Shown here in pieces: positions 52,396 to 61,903 of a stretch of 64,000 bases of DNA (position 1 is the stretch's first letter; each line of letters begins with the position of its first letter). The stretch covers positions 992,001 to 1,056,000 of the forward strand of contig NZ_CP043051.1 in the NCBI RefSeq assembly GCF_008121495.1. The letters are read 5' to 3'. The notes under the pieces were generated by a model, which worked only from the letters and a program-made list of their open reading frames with translations, ran no database searches and was not told the DNA's origin. Position numbers and translations under genes: made by a program. This DNA comes from Mediterraneibacter gnavus ATCC 29149 (GTDB taxonomy: Bacteria > Bacillota > Clostridia > Lachnospirales > Lachnospiraceae).

Positions 52396-53214
52396 TTAAA
52401 ATGACAACAGCTTCGTAATCAATATATTGTTATCATACAAAAATGTCAGAATACTGCTTTTCTCAATCATCTCAAAGCAAGACTGTCCAATCGCATTATT
52501 ATACAATAATGTTATGATCAAAAACAAGAGCCAGACAATCACCAGTGCCGCCGCTGCTCCGACAACCGCTCCGCCCAGGTGATTGAAAAATCCCAGAATC
52601 GGAAGCTCGCCGATCAGATCTACTGCAGCCATCAGTGCCCTGACAAGAATCCAAACAAGGATAAATGTAACAAGAAACGCCACAACCTTGAGGATCATCC
52701 TTGCAATATACGATGCCGCATACTCAGGAAATGACTTAACTCCCAGTTCCTGATAAATTGTGCTGTTATTGTTTTCCAGCAGCCGGTTTTTCAAAAACTC
52801 CGGCAACGCTGCATTTTCAATCTCCTGAATCTGCACTTCTTTTGGAATCTCTCCAATGATATTCAAAATATCCTGAATGTTGATCCCCAACTGGTTCCAG
52901 TCCAGATTGTTGATATCCGCCAGCTGATCCTGATTCAATTCTCCAAGTGAAGTACCGCTTAAATCTGCATTTTTCAATGTATCTGCAGAAATCTGAGGCA
53001 TGAACATCTCCATACATTTTTCTTCAATCATCTCATCCGCAGGTGTCCATTTAATAAGCGCATCACTGACATAAGGCGCCAGAAACATAACCAGCACGAT
53101 CGACAGAACCGTAGCCAGCAACGAAATTCCGATTTTGAGCAGTCCTCTGACATAGCCTGCCACGATACTGATCAAAAATATCACTCCTACAATAATCAAT
53201 AACCAATTATCCAT
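52396..53214 (-). CDS. CvpA-family membrane protein
   Basis: A 272-residue membrane protein. The N-terminus MDNWLLIIVGVIFLISIVAGYVRGLLKIGISLLATVLSIV matches the CvpA family, with further helices near residues 165-195 and 205-240 (GGAVVGAAAALVIVWLLFLIITLLY). The central soluble loop (about 60-160) is larger than usual. CvpA proteins are linked to envelope homeostasis and biofilm; the exact role is unknown. It is the last gene of a LysM / DUF5711 / CvpA cluster, starting 8 bases after the DUF5711 stop. Confidence 0.85.
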   Translation of the reverse strand: MDNWLLIIVGVIFLISIVAGYVRGLLKIGISLLATVLSIVLVMFLAPYVSDALIKWTPADEMIEEKCMEMFMPQISADTLKNADLSGTSLGELNQDQLADINNLDWNQLGINIQDILNIIGEIPKEVQIQEIENAALPEFLKNRLLENNNSTIYQELGVKSFPEYAASYIARMILKVVAFLVTFILVWILVRALMAAVDLIGELPILGFFNHLGGAVVGAAAALVIVWLLFLIITLLYNNAIGQSCFEMIEKSSILTFLYDNNILITKLLSF

Positions 53215-53222
53215 ATTTTCTC

Positions 53223-54416
53223 CTAATTTGTCAGGTAAACAAGCCGCAGTTCATCTTCACCGGCGATCAGGTATCTGTGAATTCCGGCAGCCGGAATCAC
53301 TTCCTGTGCTTCTATTCCCCAGTCTCCCTTAAATCGCTGTATTCCTGTGTCGCTGATGATACATCCCTTTGTTCCGTCGAACATGATGATCTCATCTCCT
53401 GCTATCTTTACATGACTATATTCTCCTGTTATTTCCCGGTTTATTATCTGTTTTCCCGTTTTATCATAAAGCTGCACTTCATATCCTGATTTATCTTTAT
53501 TCGTAAGAATAAACCCGATATACCTGTCCGAGTGAAATTCACTGCGTATCTCCTGATTCAGCTTCACTTCGGTTTTCTTTTTCACGGACTTTGTACCTTC
53601 ATAGATCACAAATGATTTATCACCAACCGCAACGGATGTGGACGCGTCCATATAAAACACATCCGGAACGACTGTCTGCTCAAAATCTTCTGTATAAATC
53701 AGGTTGTCCGTTTTTTCCTGACCTTCTTTTCCAAAATTATAAAAAGCAACCATGGACTTCAATGTTCCGTTTTTTGTGGAAAGATACGATACCATCAGGT
53801 TCTCCCCATCCGCCGACATATCCAGTGAGATTGGATATCCGGTACTGTTTAGATTCACCTGATGCTCTACAAGTATATTTCCCACTGCATCATAGGAAAT
53901 GATCTGCGGCGTAGATTCGTTTTTCAGAATTGCGCTTACAATCCCCTGATTTGAAACAGAAATCTTTTCAATCGGAAGCGTAGTCTCAATCTCCCCCTTT
54001 AATCCACTCTTCTGAAAGATCATAATCGTATTACCGCCCACATCTGCTATTGCAAACACATCCTCATTAACGTCCACTATCGGATTCTGGATCTGACAGG
54101 GCTGAATCCATTTTTCCTTATTCCTTTTATTCAGAAACACAACGCCATCTCTGCTATATCGGATCACACCGTCTGAAAATGCGATATACTGGTTGCTGTC
54201 TTCTGTATCTTTCTTATGTGAGTCCGCTGTTGCAACGGACGTATACGTCTGATTTTCAATCACAAGATAGGTTCCTGTCACGATCATGGCTGCCACGACG
54301 ATCCGGATCGTCCACTGTCCCAGCACGCTTCTTCTGTGCCTTTTGACCTGCCTCCGAATGATCTCCATATCTATGGATCCAGAAAATCGAAACCGCGGAT
54401 TTTTCTTTTGCTTCAT
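53223..54416 (-). CDS. DUF5711-type membrane-anchored beta-propeller protein
   Basis: A 397-residue protein with a basic N-terminus (RRQVKRHRRSVLGQW), one transmembrane helix (IRIVVAAMIVTGTYLVI, about residues 35-53) and an extracellular domain of repeated four-strand units such as YIAFSDGVIRYSRDGVVFLN and DVFAIADVGGNTIMIFQ, like a WD-type propeller. This matches DUF5711 proteins of Clostridia. Function unknown; the neighbours suggest a cell-envelope role. Confidence 0.75.
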   Translation of the reverse strand: MKQKKNPRFRFSGSIDMEIIRRQVKRHRRSVLGQWTIRIVVAAMIVTGTYLVIENQTYTSVATADSHKKDTEDSNQYIAFSDGVIRYSRDGVVFLNKRNKEKWIQPCQIQNPIVDVNEDVFAIADVGGNTIMIFQKSGLKGEIETTLPIEKISVSNQGIVSAILKNESTPQIISYDAVGNILVEHQVNLNSTGYPISLDMSADGENLMVSYLSTKNGTLKSMVAFYNFGKEGQEKTDNLIYTEDFEQTVVPDVFYMDASTSVAVGDKSFVIYEGTKSVKKKTEVKLNQEIRSEFHSDRYIGFILTNKDKSGYEVQLYDKTGKQIINREITGEYSHVKIAGDEIIMFDGTKGCIISDTGIQRFKGDWGIEAQEVIPAAGIHRYLIAGEDELRLVYLTN

Positions 54417-54463
54417 ATCCGACCCCTTATCATTTTGTTTTATTTTCCGATTATAGCATTATT

Positions 54464-55585
54464 TTATGGTAATAGCAATTTCTGACCTACATAAATCAAA
54501 TTTCCATCCGTAATTCCGTTCATCCGACAGATAGAATCTACATGCGAAACATCTCCGTAGGCCTTTTTGCTGATGATCGCCAGTGTATCTCCCTGCTCTA
54601 CTACGTACACTCCTTCTGAGGAATCACCTTCTCCTTCTGTGCTCTCCTGTTCCTGAACAATATCATCTGCTTTTTCTTCTTCCTGTTTTGTTTCCGGATC
54701 TGATGCATCCTTTTCTGATGGTGGTGTTTCTTCCTGTTTTTCCACGTCTCCCTCATTGGATGTCTCTGTCACTTCACCGCTCACCGGCTGCACTTCCTCT
54801 GTATTATTTTCCTGTAAGACCGCTGACGACGCCTGACTCATCACTTTCTGGACAGCTTTCATTTTCCCGAAATTATTGAGTGTCGTAACTCCCATAATAA
54901 CTGCCACCAGTATCAGTATGGAACTTGCCACATACATCAGACGGTTGTTTTTTTTCTGATGCGTCCGGCTTCCTCGACTGCGGACCATGTTCCGAAAGTC
55001 CTGAGCAGCTCGATCCTCAACAGTTTCCGAGGGAGACACCCCATTCTTTCTTCGAGCAGCAATCATATAGTTCTGCATACATGGATTTTTCTCATAATAT
55101 GTATAACGACCGCCGATCTCCATCAGATCATTCAGTTTATGCACAAAATAAGATTCTTCCTTCTCTGCGGAATCCTTCATAACAAAAACAGTATTCTGTT
55201 TCGGGAACGATTTTTTATGAAGTTTCACTATGTTGCTCTTTGCATCCAGTTCTACTCCGGGCTGTGCGACAAACCAGCCCAACATTTCTCCGTCTTCAAA
55301 ATACTGTTTACAGTCCTCATATGCATTTTTCCATGTTTCATCATCGATCACGTATTCATTGCCGACCAGCTTCAAGTCGTGCATCTGAATCGCACCATAT
55401 ATGTATACATATTCCTCATCCTCGCTCTTTTGCATATCTCCTACGAGAAATGCCCCGATCGGTCCGTCCTTCGCCTTATCACAAAGCTGTAGGAAAAAAG
55501 TATCTACATAGTCCTCCACATAAATTTTCGGGCTGTCACTCACGTTTCCAATCTGACGAACATTTTTTGGGATCTGTCTTTCCAT
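54464..55585 (-). CDS. Single-pass membrane protein with C-terminal LysM
   Basis: A 373-residue protein beginning MERQIPKNVRQIGNVSDSPKIYVEDYV. The cytosolic N-terminal part (about 1-210) has YIYGAIQMHDLK and an Mpr1/Pad1-like feel but no clear JAMM metal motif. A transmembrane helix (LMYVASSILILVAVIMGV, about 215-233) is followed by a Glu/Thr-rich spacer and a LysM domain (GVYVVEQGDTLAIISKKAYG ... NLIYVGQKLLLP). It probably links the cytosolic domain to peptidoglycan. I chose ATG 55583-55585 after AAGGAGGA; the frame opens 37 codons earlier. It is the first gene of the cluster. Confidence 0.8.
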   Translation of the reverse strand: MERQIPKNVRQIGNVSDSPKIYVEDYVDTFFLQLCDKAKDGPIGAFLVGDMQKSEDEEYVYIYGAIQMHDLKLVGNEYVIDDETWKNAYEDCKQYFEDGEMLGWFVAQPGVELDAKSNIVKLHKKSFPKQNTVFVMKDSAEKEESYFVHKLNDLMEIGGRYTYYEKNPCMQNYMIAARRKNGVSPSETVEDRAAQDFRNMVRSRGSRTHQKKNNRLMYVASSILILVAVIMGVTTLNNFGKMKAVQKVMSQASSAVLQENNTEEVQPVSGEVTETSNEGDVEKQEETPPSEKDASDPETKQEEEKADDIVQEQESTEGEGDSSEGVYVVEQGDTLAIISKKAYGDVSHVDSICRMNGITDGNLIYVGQKLLLP

Positions 55586-55729
55586 GCTGTATATCCTCCT
55601 TGATTCAATTAATTTTTTGCCGGAAGCCTGTCCGCTCCCCCGGGTTCTTTTAGAGAATAGCACACGAAAAAGGCCGATTTTATCAGTTAATGTCACATAA
55701 GTTCGACAAAATTTTTGCCCGAAATTCTT

Positions 55730-56257
55730 CTATTTTCTTTTCATACTTTCAAATGCTCCGCAATATTTGTCTGTCAGTGTGATGATCCATCCTTCTTTTG
55801 TGTGAGGAATGCTAAAAAATGTGACTGGCCACATATGCGCCCGGATCACATCTTTCTCTATATCATTCAGAGAAAATAAACGACATGCATGGTTTAAGGC
55901 TGTTTTCGGATGTGTCAGCCCGTGGAAACGCTGCCCCGTCTCTTTTGCATGGGTATGCCAGTCATACAGAAACAGATCATGCAGCATCCCGCCTCTTGCC
56001 GCTGATTTTGCATCCAGATGAAAAAAGCGGCACCACACATAATTGTAGTAAGATACATGAAGGCAATGCTGATAACAATTCGTATTTCCATGATGCGGAT
56101 ATAGTTTCATACGAAGCACAACCGGATGCTTCGTAATATCCTGAATACATTCATAAAATTCTTCATCCCACTTCTGTTTCCTCAACAGGAACTCTTCTTT
56201 ATGCTTTCTTATATAAATTTCTTCCAAACGTCGAATCATTCGATACCATAATTTCAA
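55730..56257 (-). CDS. HD-domain protein
   Basis: A 175-residue soluble protein. The HD hydrolase motifs are YQHCLHVSYYNYVWC (His), RGGMLHDLFLYDW (HD pair, about residue 95) and LTDKYCGAFESMK (final Asp). HD proteins of this kind hydrolyse nucleotides or phosphate esters. I start it at TTG 56255-56257 because GGAGGTG lies 7 bases before it; the longer upstream frame crosses the region between divergent genes and has no ribosome site. No operon partner. Confidence 0.8.
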   Translation of the reverse strand: MKLWYRMIRRLEEIYIRKHKEEFLLRKQKWDEEFYECIQDITKHPVVLRMKLYPHHGNTNCYQHCLHVSYYNYVWCRFFHLDAKSAARGGMLHDLFLYDWHTHAKETGQRFHGLTHPKTALNHACRLFSLNDIEKDVIRAHMWPVTFFSIPHTKEGWIITLTDKYCGAFESMKRK

Positions 56258-56459
56258 GTCTTTCCACCTCCGGATTCTCACTGTACAGACAGCTCCTTTC
56301 CCTATTATAGCACGCACTTTACCTGCAAAAAATATTTTCGGACATTTTTCTGTTTTTTGTAGACGATACAAAAATTGTATGGTATAAATATACAATAAGA
56401 TTTCATTTACAGAGTATATATCTGTAACTATCAACCAATTAAAGAGAGGGGGATTTCCT

Positions 56460-56756
56460 ATGGCTTTTTGTAAAAACTGTGGCAATCAGATTGAGGACAA
56501 TGCCGCAACCTGTCCAAACTGCGGAGCTTCTCAAAACACGACTCCACAAGCCACGGATAACGGTGGCTTTCTCTGGGGATTGTTAGGCTGCTGTATCCCG
56601 ATTGTAGGTCTTGTTTTATTCCTTGTATGGAAAGACACCAAACCAAAGACATCCAAGGCTGCCGGTATCGGCGCATTGGTCGGTGTAATCCTGATGATCC
56701 TGTATTATATACTGATCGCAGTGGTTGGTGTAGGCTTTGCCGCTATGGGATTCTAA
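56460..56756 (+). CDS. Small zinc-ribbon membrane protein
   Basis: A 98-residue protein with an N-terminal double CxxC zinc ribbon (FCKNCGNQIEDNAATCPNCGA) and two hydrophobic helices (GLLGCCIPIVGLVLFLVW and IGALVGVILMILYYILIAVV). A GAGAGGGGG site precedes the ATG. The family is common in Firmicutes without known function. It is followed after 6 bases by a DUF2085 gene on the same strand. Confidence 0.8.
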   Translation: MAFCKNCGNQIEDNAATCPNCGASQNTTPQATDNGGFLWGLLGCCIPIVGLVLFLVWKDTKPKTSKAAGIGALVGVILMILYYILIAVVGVGFAAMGF

Positions 56757-56762
56757 GGCTCG

Positions 56763-57119
56763 ATGAGAGTTTGGATTTATAAGTGGCTTCCTATTATATT
56801 TGGCTGTCATTGCAGAAGTGACCGTTCCTTTTACTGGAAGGGGACACAGTTTCCAATCTGTGCCAGGTGTACCGGAGAACTGGTCGGCATGATTTTATGT
56901 CCGCTTACCTTTCCGCTTGTTTCCTGGTCTCCATGGATCTTTGCAATACTGATGCTGCCGATGATCCTGGATGGGGTGATTCAGATGGTCACTTCTTACG
57001 AAAGCACAAATATAAGAAGGTTCCTTACAGGATTCCTGTTTGGATATGCATTGATGAGACTGTTTCTTGTCTCTACGATATGGACATTCCACTTTGGCTA
57101 CAATCTAGTGCCAAAGTAA
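56763..57119 (+). CDS. DUF2085 membrane protein
   Basis: A 118-residue membrane protein with the DUF2085 Cys pattern GCHCRSDRSFYWKGTQFPICARCTG at residues 14-38, followed by hydrophobic helices and DGVIQMVTSYESTNIRRFLTG. The cysteines probably bind metal or form a disulfide. Function unknown. Co-transcribed with the zinc-ribbon gene. Confidence 0.85.
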   Translation: MRVWIYKWLPIIFGCHCRSDRSFYWKGTQFPICARCTGELVGMILCPLTFPLVSWSPWIFAILMLPMILDGVIQMVTSYESTNIRRFLTGFLFGYALMRLFLVSTIWTFHFGYNLVPK

Positions 57120-57164
57120 AAATCCCCTGACGGAGAACAATTTGTTTCTGCCGGCAGGGGATTT
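57119..57164 (+). terminator. Bidirectional terminator between DUF2085 and transketolase genes
   Basis: AAATCCCCTG(A)CGG and CCGGCAGGGGATTT form a strong stem, followed by CTCTTTTC on the plus strand; the minus strand gives ATTTTTACT. It serves both converging transcripts. Confidence 0.8.
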
Positions 57165-57178
57165 CTCTTTTCTGAATT

Positions 57179-58117
57179 TTATACAAACGCTTTGATCTTC
57201 TGATAGATACTTTCTGTATCCAGTCCGTATTTTGCAATCAGCTCCAAAGCCGGTCCGGACTCACCGTACGTATCATTGATTCCGATCTTCATCACCTGTG
57301 TCGGTGCTTTTTCTGAAAGGACATCACATACTGCACTTCCAAGTCCTCCGATTACGGAGTGCTCTTCCACTGTAACAACTTTTCCTGTTGCCTTTGCAGC
57401 TTCCACGATCAGTTCTTCATCCAGAGGTTTGATCGTATGGATGTTGATCACTTTCGCATCGATTCCGTCTGCTGCAAGCTTCTCTGCAGCTTCCAGACAG
57501 TTGGAAACCGGAAGTCCTGTTGCCACGATAGTCAGATCTTTTCCTTCGCGCAGCACAACACCTTTTCCGAGTTCGAACTTGTAATCTTCTCTGTCATTGA
57601 TTACCGGAACCGCCAGACGTCCAAAACGCATATAAACAGGTCCTACATGCTCGTAAGCCGCTTTTACTGCTGCTCTTGCTTCTACATCATCAGAAGGGTT
57701 GATCACAACCATTCCCGGAATTGTTCGCATCAGAGCGATATCTTCGTTACACTGGTGTGTCGCACCGTCTTCTCCTACAGAGATTCCTGCATGTGTCGCA
57801 CCGATCTTCACGTTCAGTTTCGGGTATCCAATGGAGTTTCTGATTTGCTCAAATGCGCGGCCTGCCGCAAACATTGCGAAAGAGCTTGCAAATGGTACCT
57901 TTCCGGCTGCTGCAAGACCTGCTGCCACACCCATCATATTACTCTCTGCGATACCACAGTCGATAAATCTCTCCGGATGTGCTTTTTTAAACACACCTGT
58001 CTTTGTAGCTGCCGCAAGGTCTGCATCCAGTACAACTACATTCTCATGTGCAGTTCCGAGTTCGGCTAAAGCATTTCCGTAACTGTCTCTTGTTGCTATT
58101 TTCTTTACATCTGACAT
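57179..58117 (-). CDS. Transketolase, C-terminal subunit
   Basis: A 312-residue protein covering the pyrimidine-binding and C-terminal domains of transketolase. Landmarks: LDADLAAATKTGVF near the start, FIDCGIAESNMMGVAAGLA (the conserved Glu, about residue 57), and GEDGATHQCNEDIALMRTIPG. With the N-terminal subunit it forms the two-gene transketolase that moves two-carbon units in the non-oxidative pentose phosphate pathway. Its start overlaps the end of the N-subunit gene by 13 bases. Confidence 0.95.
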   Translation of the reverse strand: MSDVKKIATRDSYGNALAELGTAHENVVVLDADLAAATKTGVFKKAHPERFIDCGIAESNMMGVAAGLAAAGKVPFASSFAMFAAGRAFEQIRNSIGYPKLNVKIGATHAGISVGEDGATHQCNEDIALMRTIPGMVVINPSDDVEARAAVKAAYEHVGPVYMRFGRLAVPVINDREDYKFELGKGVVLREGKDLTIVATGLPVSNCLEAAEKLAADGIDAKVINIHTIKPLDEELIVEAAKATGKVVTVEEHSVIGGLGSAVCDVLSEKAPTQVMKIGINDTYGESGPALELIAKYGLDTESIYQKIKAFV

Positions 58118-58941
58118 AATGCTTCACCTACTTTCTCCAAATCTGCCATTGCTACTGCGTATTCTTCATCATTCGGCGCTTTTCCGTGCCATCCTGCCTG
58201 ATTTTCCATGAATGAAACATCTTTTCCTTTGATCGTCTTGGCAATGATCGCTGTCGGGCACCCTTTCACTGTCTTTGCCTCTTTGAATGCTGCATCGATC
58301 TGATCAAAATCATTTCCGTCGATGTTGATCACATGGAAATTGAATGCTTCAAATTTCTTATCAATCGGATATGGGGAGTTGACTTCATCAATCGCACCGT
58401 CAATCTGCAGATTGTTGTTATCTACGATCACAACCAGATTATCCAGTTTTTTGTGCGCTGCCAGCATCGCTGCTTCCCATACCTGTCCTTCCTGAATCTC
58501 TCCGTCTCCAAGAAGTGTATAAACTCTGTAATCTGCGTTGTCCAGTTTTCCTGCAATCGCCATACCAACTGCCGCAGAAATTCCCTGTCCCAGAGATCCG
58601 GAAGACATATCCACACCTGGAATGTGCTTCATATCCGGATGTCCCTGCAGATAAGATCCTGTATGACGCAGTGTCTTTAAATCTTCAACCGGGAAATATC
58701 CTCTCTGCGCCAGTACAGAATACAGTCCCGGAGCTGTGTGTCCTTTAGACAGGACAAATCTGTCACGGTCTGCTTTTTTCGGCTCTTTTGGATCAATATT
58801 CATCTCTTCAAAATAGAGATACGTAAAAATGTCAGCTGCTGATAAAGATCCGCCCGGATGTCCCGCTTTTGCGCTGTGTACCGCTGTGACAATCCCTTTG
58901 CGGACTTCATTTGCAGTTTTCATCAATTCTAATTTGTTCAT
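58105..58941 (-). CDS. Transketolase, N-terminal (TPP-binding) subunit
   Basis: A 278-residue protein with the thiamine pyrophosphate motif GDGEIQEGQVWEAAMLAAHKKLDNLVVIVDNN (about residues 148-179) and AGHPGGSLSAADIFTYLYF near the N-terminus. It partners with the C-terminal subunit encoded downstream. The fructose-6-phosphate aldolase/transaldolase gene ends 15 bases upstream, so the three genes form a pentose/sugar-phosphate operon. Confidence 0.95.
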   Translation of the reverse strand: MNKLELMKTANEVRKGIVTAVHSAKAGHPGGSLSAADIFTYLYFEEMNIDPKEPKKADRDRFVLSKGHTAPGLYSVLAQRGYFPVEDLKTLRHTGSYLQGHPDMKHIPGVDMSSGSLGQGISAAVGMAIAGKLDNADYRVYTLLGDGEIQEGQVWEAAMLAAHKKLDNLVVIVDNNNLQIDGAIDEVNSPYPIDKKFEAFNFHVINIDGNDFDQIDAAFKEAKTVKGCPTAIIAKTIKGKDVSFMENQAGWHGKAPNDEEYAVAMADLEKVGEALCQM

Positions 58942-58956
58942 GATTGCCTCCTGCTT

Positions 58957-59610
58957 TTACTCTCCGAAAACAGCTTTATAATCAGCCTGGAATTTCTCAA
59001 TTCCGGCGTCTGTCAACGGATGATGTGTCATCTGTTCGATTACCTTGTAAGGCACTGTTGCAATATCAGCCCCTGCAAGTGCACAGTCTGTAATGTGGAT
59101 CGGATTTCTTACGCTTGCGGCAATGATCTCTGTATCAATTCCTGCAACTTCAAAGATCTGAGCGATCTCTGCAACCAGATCTGTTCCTCTTACCGAGATA
59201 TCATCCAGTCTTCCCAAAAACGGTGATACATACGTTGCACCCGCTCTTGCTGCCAGAAGTGCCTGATTTGCAGAAAAGATCAAAGTCACATTTGTCTTGA
59301 TTCCCTCAGATGAAAGGACTTTACAAGCTTTCAGGCCTTCCACTGTCATTGGAATCTTCACTACCATGTTCGGATGAATCTTTGCAATCTCACGTCCTTC
59401 TTTGATCATGCCTTCTGCGTCTACTGTTGTCGCTTTGACTTCTCCGCTGATTGGTCCGTCTACGATGGATGCAATCTCTGCGATTACTTCTTCAAATACA
59501 CGTCCTTCTTTGGCGATCAGGGATGGATTTGTTGTAACTCCACAGATCACACCCATGTCATTTGCTTTTTTAATATCCTCTACATTTGCTGTGTCAATAA
59601 AAAATTTCAT
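58957..59610 (-). CDS. fsa: Fructose-6-phosphate aldolase / short transaldolase
   Basis: A 217-residue class I aldolase of the TalC/MipB group. It begins [18 protein letters not shown] and has [14 protein letters not shown] and [11 protein letters not shown]; the Lys there (about residue 86) forms the Schiff base. Length matches the 215-220 norm. Whether it acts as an aldolase or a transaldolase cannot be told from the sequence. With split transketolase behind it, a transaldolase-like role in pentose metabolism is likely. AGGAGGG precedes the ATG. Confidence 0.9.
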   Translation of the reverse strand: MKFFIDTANVEDIKKANDMGVICGVTTNPSLIAKEGRVFEEVIAEIASIVDGPISGEVKATTVDAEGMIKEGREIAKIHPNMVVKIPMTVEGLKACKVLSSEGIKTNVTLIFSANQALLAARAGATYVSPFLGRLDDISVRGTDLVAEIAQIFEVAGIDTEIIAASVRNPIHITDCALAGADIATVPYKVIEQMTHHPLTDAGIEKFQADYKAVFGE

Positions 59611-59653
59611 TGCCTGTCCCTCCTTAAAATCTTCGTCGATTTGTTATAATTCG

Positions 59654-59682
59654 ATTATATAGACTCCCTGGAAACAGGTCAA
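59654..59682 (-). promoter_or_regulatory. Promoter of the aldolase-transketolase operon
   Basis: On the minus strand TTGACC (59677-59682), a 17-base spacer, and a consensus TATAAT (59654-59659), 44 bases before the aldolase ATG. Confidence 0.8.
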
Positions 59683-59693
59683 TAGGCCCAAAA

Positions 59694-59795
59694 ATTATTA
59701 GTAATTTTGCCGTACTAATAATATCACATTATTAATGAAAAAACTACTGCTAACTTTGGTTTTGCCTTTTACTGTTAATTTTTATTACTAATAAT
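59694..59795. promoter_or_regulatory. Repeated TACTAATAAT boxes, candidate LacI-family operators
   Basis: ATTATTAGTA at 59694-59703 and its exact reverse TACTAATAAT at 59713-59722 form an inverted repeat just upstream of the aldolase promoter. A third TACTAATAAT lies at 59786-59795, immediately after the LacI-family gene stop. The gene next door encodes a LacI-family regulator. Confidence 0.45.
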
Positions 59796-60908
59796 TTACT
59801 TTTTTGTACTAATTTTTCTTTTTTTCAGATTTGGATATCCGGTTGTTCCCCGCATCACGATCTGTGGCTCATACTCCACATGATAGATGCTCACCGGCTC
59901 GATCCCGGCATACGGCTCACTGCGGGCTTTGATCTTTTTCATGATGATATCGCAGGCGTCTCTGCCTTTATAGATCACGAAATGTTCGACTGTTGTCAGC
60001 GCAATATGATGCATTCTCGCAAACAATGTGTTGTCGCATCCCATCACGGACATCTCTCCCGGAACTTTGTATTTCTCCTCGTACAGAGCATCTAAAATAC
60101 CAAAGGCGATCATGTCATTGAGCCCCACGATCGCAGTCAGATCCGTATGCTCTTTCAGCAATTCCTTTGTCAGGTCATATCCGATCCGATATTCCGAATC
60201 GATTCCCGGCACATCTTTATCAATCTGCTCATCCGCGGCTTTGATCACCACATGATCTCCAAGTCCTGCTTTCTGAAACTCCTTCAAAAATCCTTCTACC
60301 CGCTTGGAACGCTGCTTCTGCCTTACAGTCAGCGGCGGCGCAATATATGCCACATGGGTATGTCCGAGTTCCAGCAGATGCTTTGCCATAATTCTGCCAA
60401 GCTTTGAATTATCCAGCTCTACCGCATCCACATTCAGCCGTTCATTCTGATTGTTGATGACAGCAAAGGGAATCTTGTTGGACAACTGCTCCACTGTCTC
60501 CATAAAGCAGCTGCTCGGATTACAGGTGTAGATGACCCCCTGCGGATTCAGAGAGGGAAGCATCTTTAAATAACGCTCCTCCAACTCCAGATCTCTCTGG
60601 GTATTACACACAAACAGCCCGAACCCCTGCTCCGTTGCTCTTGCTTCGATTCCCTGCAAAAGCATGACATAATACGGATTGGTCAGATTCGGGCAGAAAA
60701 CCACCAGAAGCTTTTCCCTGCGGCTTTCTTTCTGTGTTCTGCGCTTGGGAAGCACATACCCCAGCTCCCGGGCTGCATCCTCCACTTTTTTTACCACTTC
60801 TTTGGAAAAAGAAACATTGTACTTCTTATTTAAAATCATAGAAACCGTCGTCTGGGAAACGCCGGCATATTTCGCCACATCCGAAGATGTCACTTTCTTT
60901 TTGTTCAT
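59796..60908 (-). CDS. LacI-family transcriptional regulator
   Basis: A 370-residue regulator. N-terminal LacI helix-turn-helix and hinge (residues 1-60: VTSSDVAKYAGVSQTTVSMILNKKYNVSF), then a periplasmic-binding-protein-like effector domain (about 65-340), with GVIYTCNPSS, LELGHTHVAYIAPP and MSVMGCDNTLFARMHHIALTTVEH. The tail is Lys-rich. It lies between recR (20 bases upstream, same strand) and the aldolase-transketolase operon, which it probably controls through the TACTAATAAT boxes. The effector is likely a sugar or sugar phosphate. Confidence 0.9.
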   Translation of the reverse strand: MNKKKVTSSDVAKYAGVSQTTVSMILNKKYNVSFSKEVVKKVEDAARELGYVLPKRRTQKESRREKLLVVFCPNLTNPYYVMLLQGIEARATEQGFGLFVCNTQRDLELEERYLKMLPSLNPQGVIYTCNPSSCFMETVEQLSNKIPFAVINNQNERLNVDAVELDNSKLGRIMAKHLLELGHTHVAYIAPPLTVRQKQRSKRVEGFLKEFQKAGLGDHVVIKAADEQIDKDVPGIDSEYRIGYDLTKELLKEHTDLTAIVGLNDMIAFGILDALYEEKYKVPGEMSVMGCDNTLFARMHHIALTTVEHFVIYKGRDACDIIMKKIKARSEPYAGIEPVSIYHVEYEPQIVMRGTTGYPNLKKRKISTKK

Positions 60909-60928
60909 GATTTCTCTTCCCTGTCCTG

Positions 60929-61525
60929 TTAAAGCTCCGTTCTGCCTTCCAGTGCACGCAGAAGCGTCACTTCATCAATATATTCCAGATCTCCGCCTAC
61001 AGGAACACCGCTGGCAATCCTGCTCACTTTGATCCCGGTCGGCTTGATCAGCTTGCTGATGTACATTGCGGTAGTCTCCCCCTCCAGGCTTGAGTTGGTC
61101 GCCACGATCACTTCATCTACATCCTGCTGCAGTCGTTCCATCAGTTCTTTTAAGCGGATATCCCCCGGTCCGATCCCCAGCATCGGAGAGATCGCTCCAT
61201 GAAGCACATGATACACTCCGTTATATTTTCCGGTCTTTTCATATGCTGCCAGATCTCTTGGAGTCTCCACTACCATGATGGTCCGCTGATCCCGTTCCGG
61301 ATTGCTGCAGATCGGGCAAAGTTCCCGGTCCGTCAGAGTACAGCACTGTGCACAGTATCTCACATTATTTCTGGCATCCACGATCGACTTTGCCAGATTC
61401 TCCACCTGATCTTTCGGCATATTGATAATATGAAATGCCAGTCTCTGGGCAGACTTCGCTCCGATTCCCGGAAGGCGTGAAAATTCTTCGATCAGCCTGC
61501 TGATCTGATTACTGTAATAATCCAT
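60929..61525 (-). CDS. recR: Recombination protein RecR
   Basis: A 198-residue protein of standard length. Helix-hairpin-helix region [16 protein letters not shown] (residues 18-33), four-Cys zinc finger [16 protein letters not shown] (about 57-72), Toprim domain with [27 protein letters not shown], and a Walker-like C-terminal end. RecR works with RecO/RecF at DNA gaps. It is in the usual dnaX-ybaB-recR operon. Confidence 0.97.
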   Translation of the reverse strand: MDYYSNQISRLIEEFSRLPGIGAKSAQRLAFHIINMPKDQVENLAKSIVDARNNVRYCAQCCTLTDRELCPICSNPERDQRTIMVVETPRDLAAYEKTGKYNGVYHVLHGAISPMLGIGPGDIRLKELMERLQQDVDEVIVATNSSLEGETTAMYISKLIKPTGIKVSRIASGVPVGGDLEYIDEVTLLRALEGRTEL

Positions 61526-61546
61526 TCTTTTTCACCTCTGTCCGGA

Positions 61547-61900
61547 TTAGAACATACCCGGTATTCCTCCGCCGAGTCCTCCTGTCAGTTTGGACATTGC
61601 AGAGCTGGATTCTTCATCCACTTTGCGAAGCGCTTCATTTGTTGCTGCCACGATCAGATCCTCCAGCATTTCAATATCATCCGGATCCACAACCTCTTCT
61701 GCCAGCTTCACCTTTAGAACTTCTCTTTTACCGGAAACGGTCACTTCCACCGCTTCTCCTCCTGCAGTCGCAGTAAATTCCTTTGCTTCCAGCTCTTTTG
61801 CCTGTTCTTCCATCTGACGCTGCATTTTCTGTGCCTGTTTCATCAGATTTGCCATGTTTCCCGGCATTCCTCCGCCAGGAAATCCACCTCTTTTTGCCAT
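61547..61900 (-). CDS. YbaB/EbfC nucleoid-associated protein
   Basis: A 117-residue DNA-binding protein. Gly/Met-rich N-terminus, then NLMKQAQKMQRQMEEQAKELEAKEFTATAGGEAVEVTVSG, the helix and start of the sheet of the YbaB fold, and a Gly-rich tail. It sits between dnaX (3 bases upstream) and recR (21 bases downstream), as in most bacteria. Confidence 0.96.
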   Translation of the reverse strand: MAKRGGFPGGGMPGNMANLMKQAQKMQRQMEEQAKELEAKEFTATAGGEAVEVTVSGKREVLKVKLAEEVVDPDDIEMLEDLIVAATNEALRKVDEESSSAMSKLTGGLGGGIPGMF

Positions 61901-61903
61901 AAA

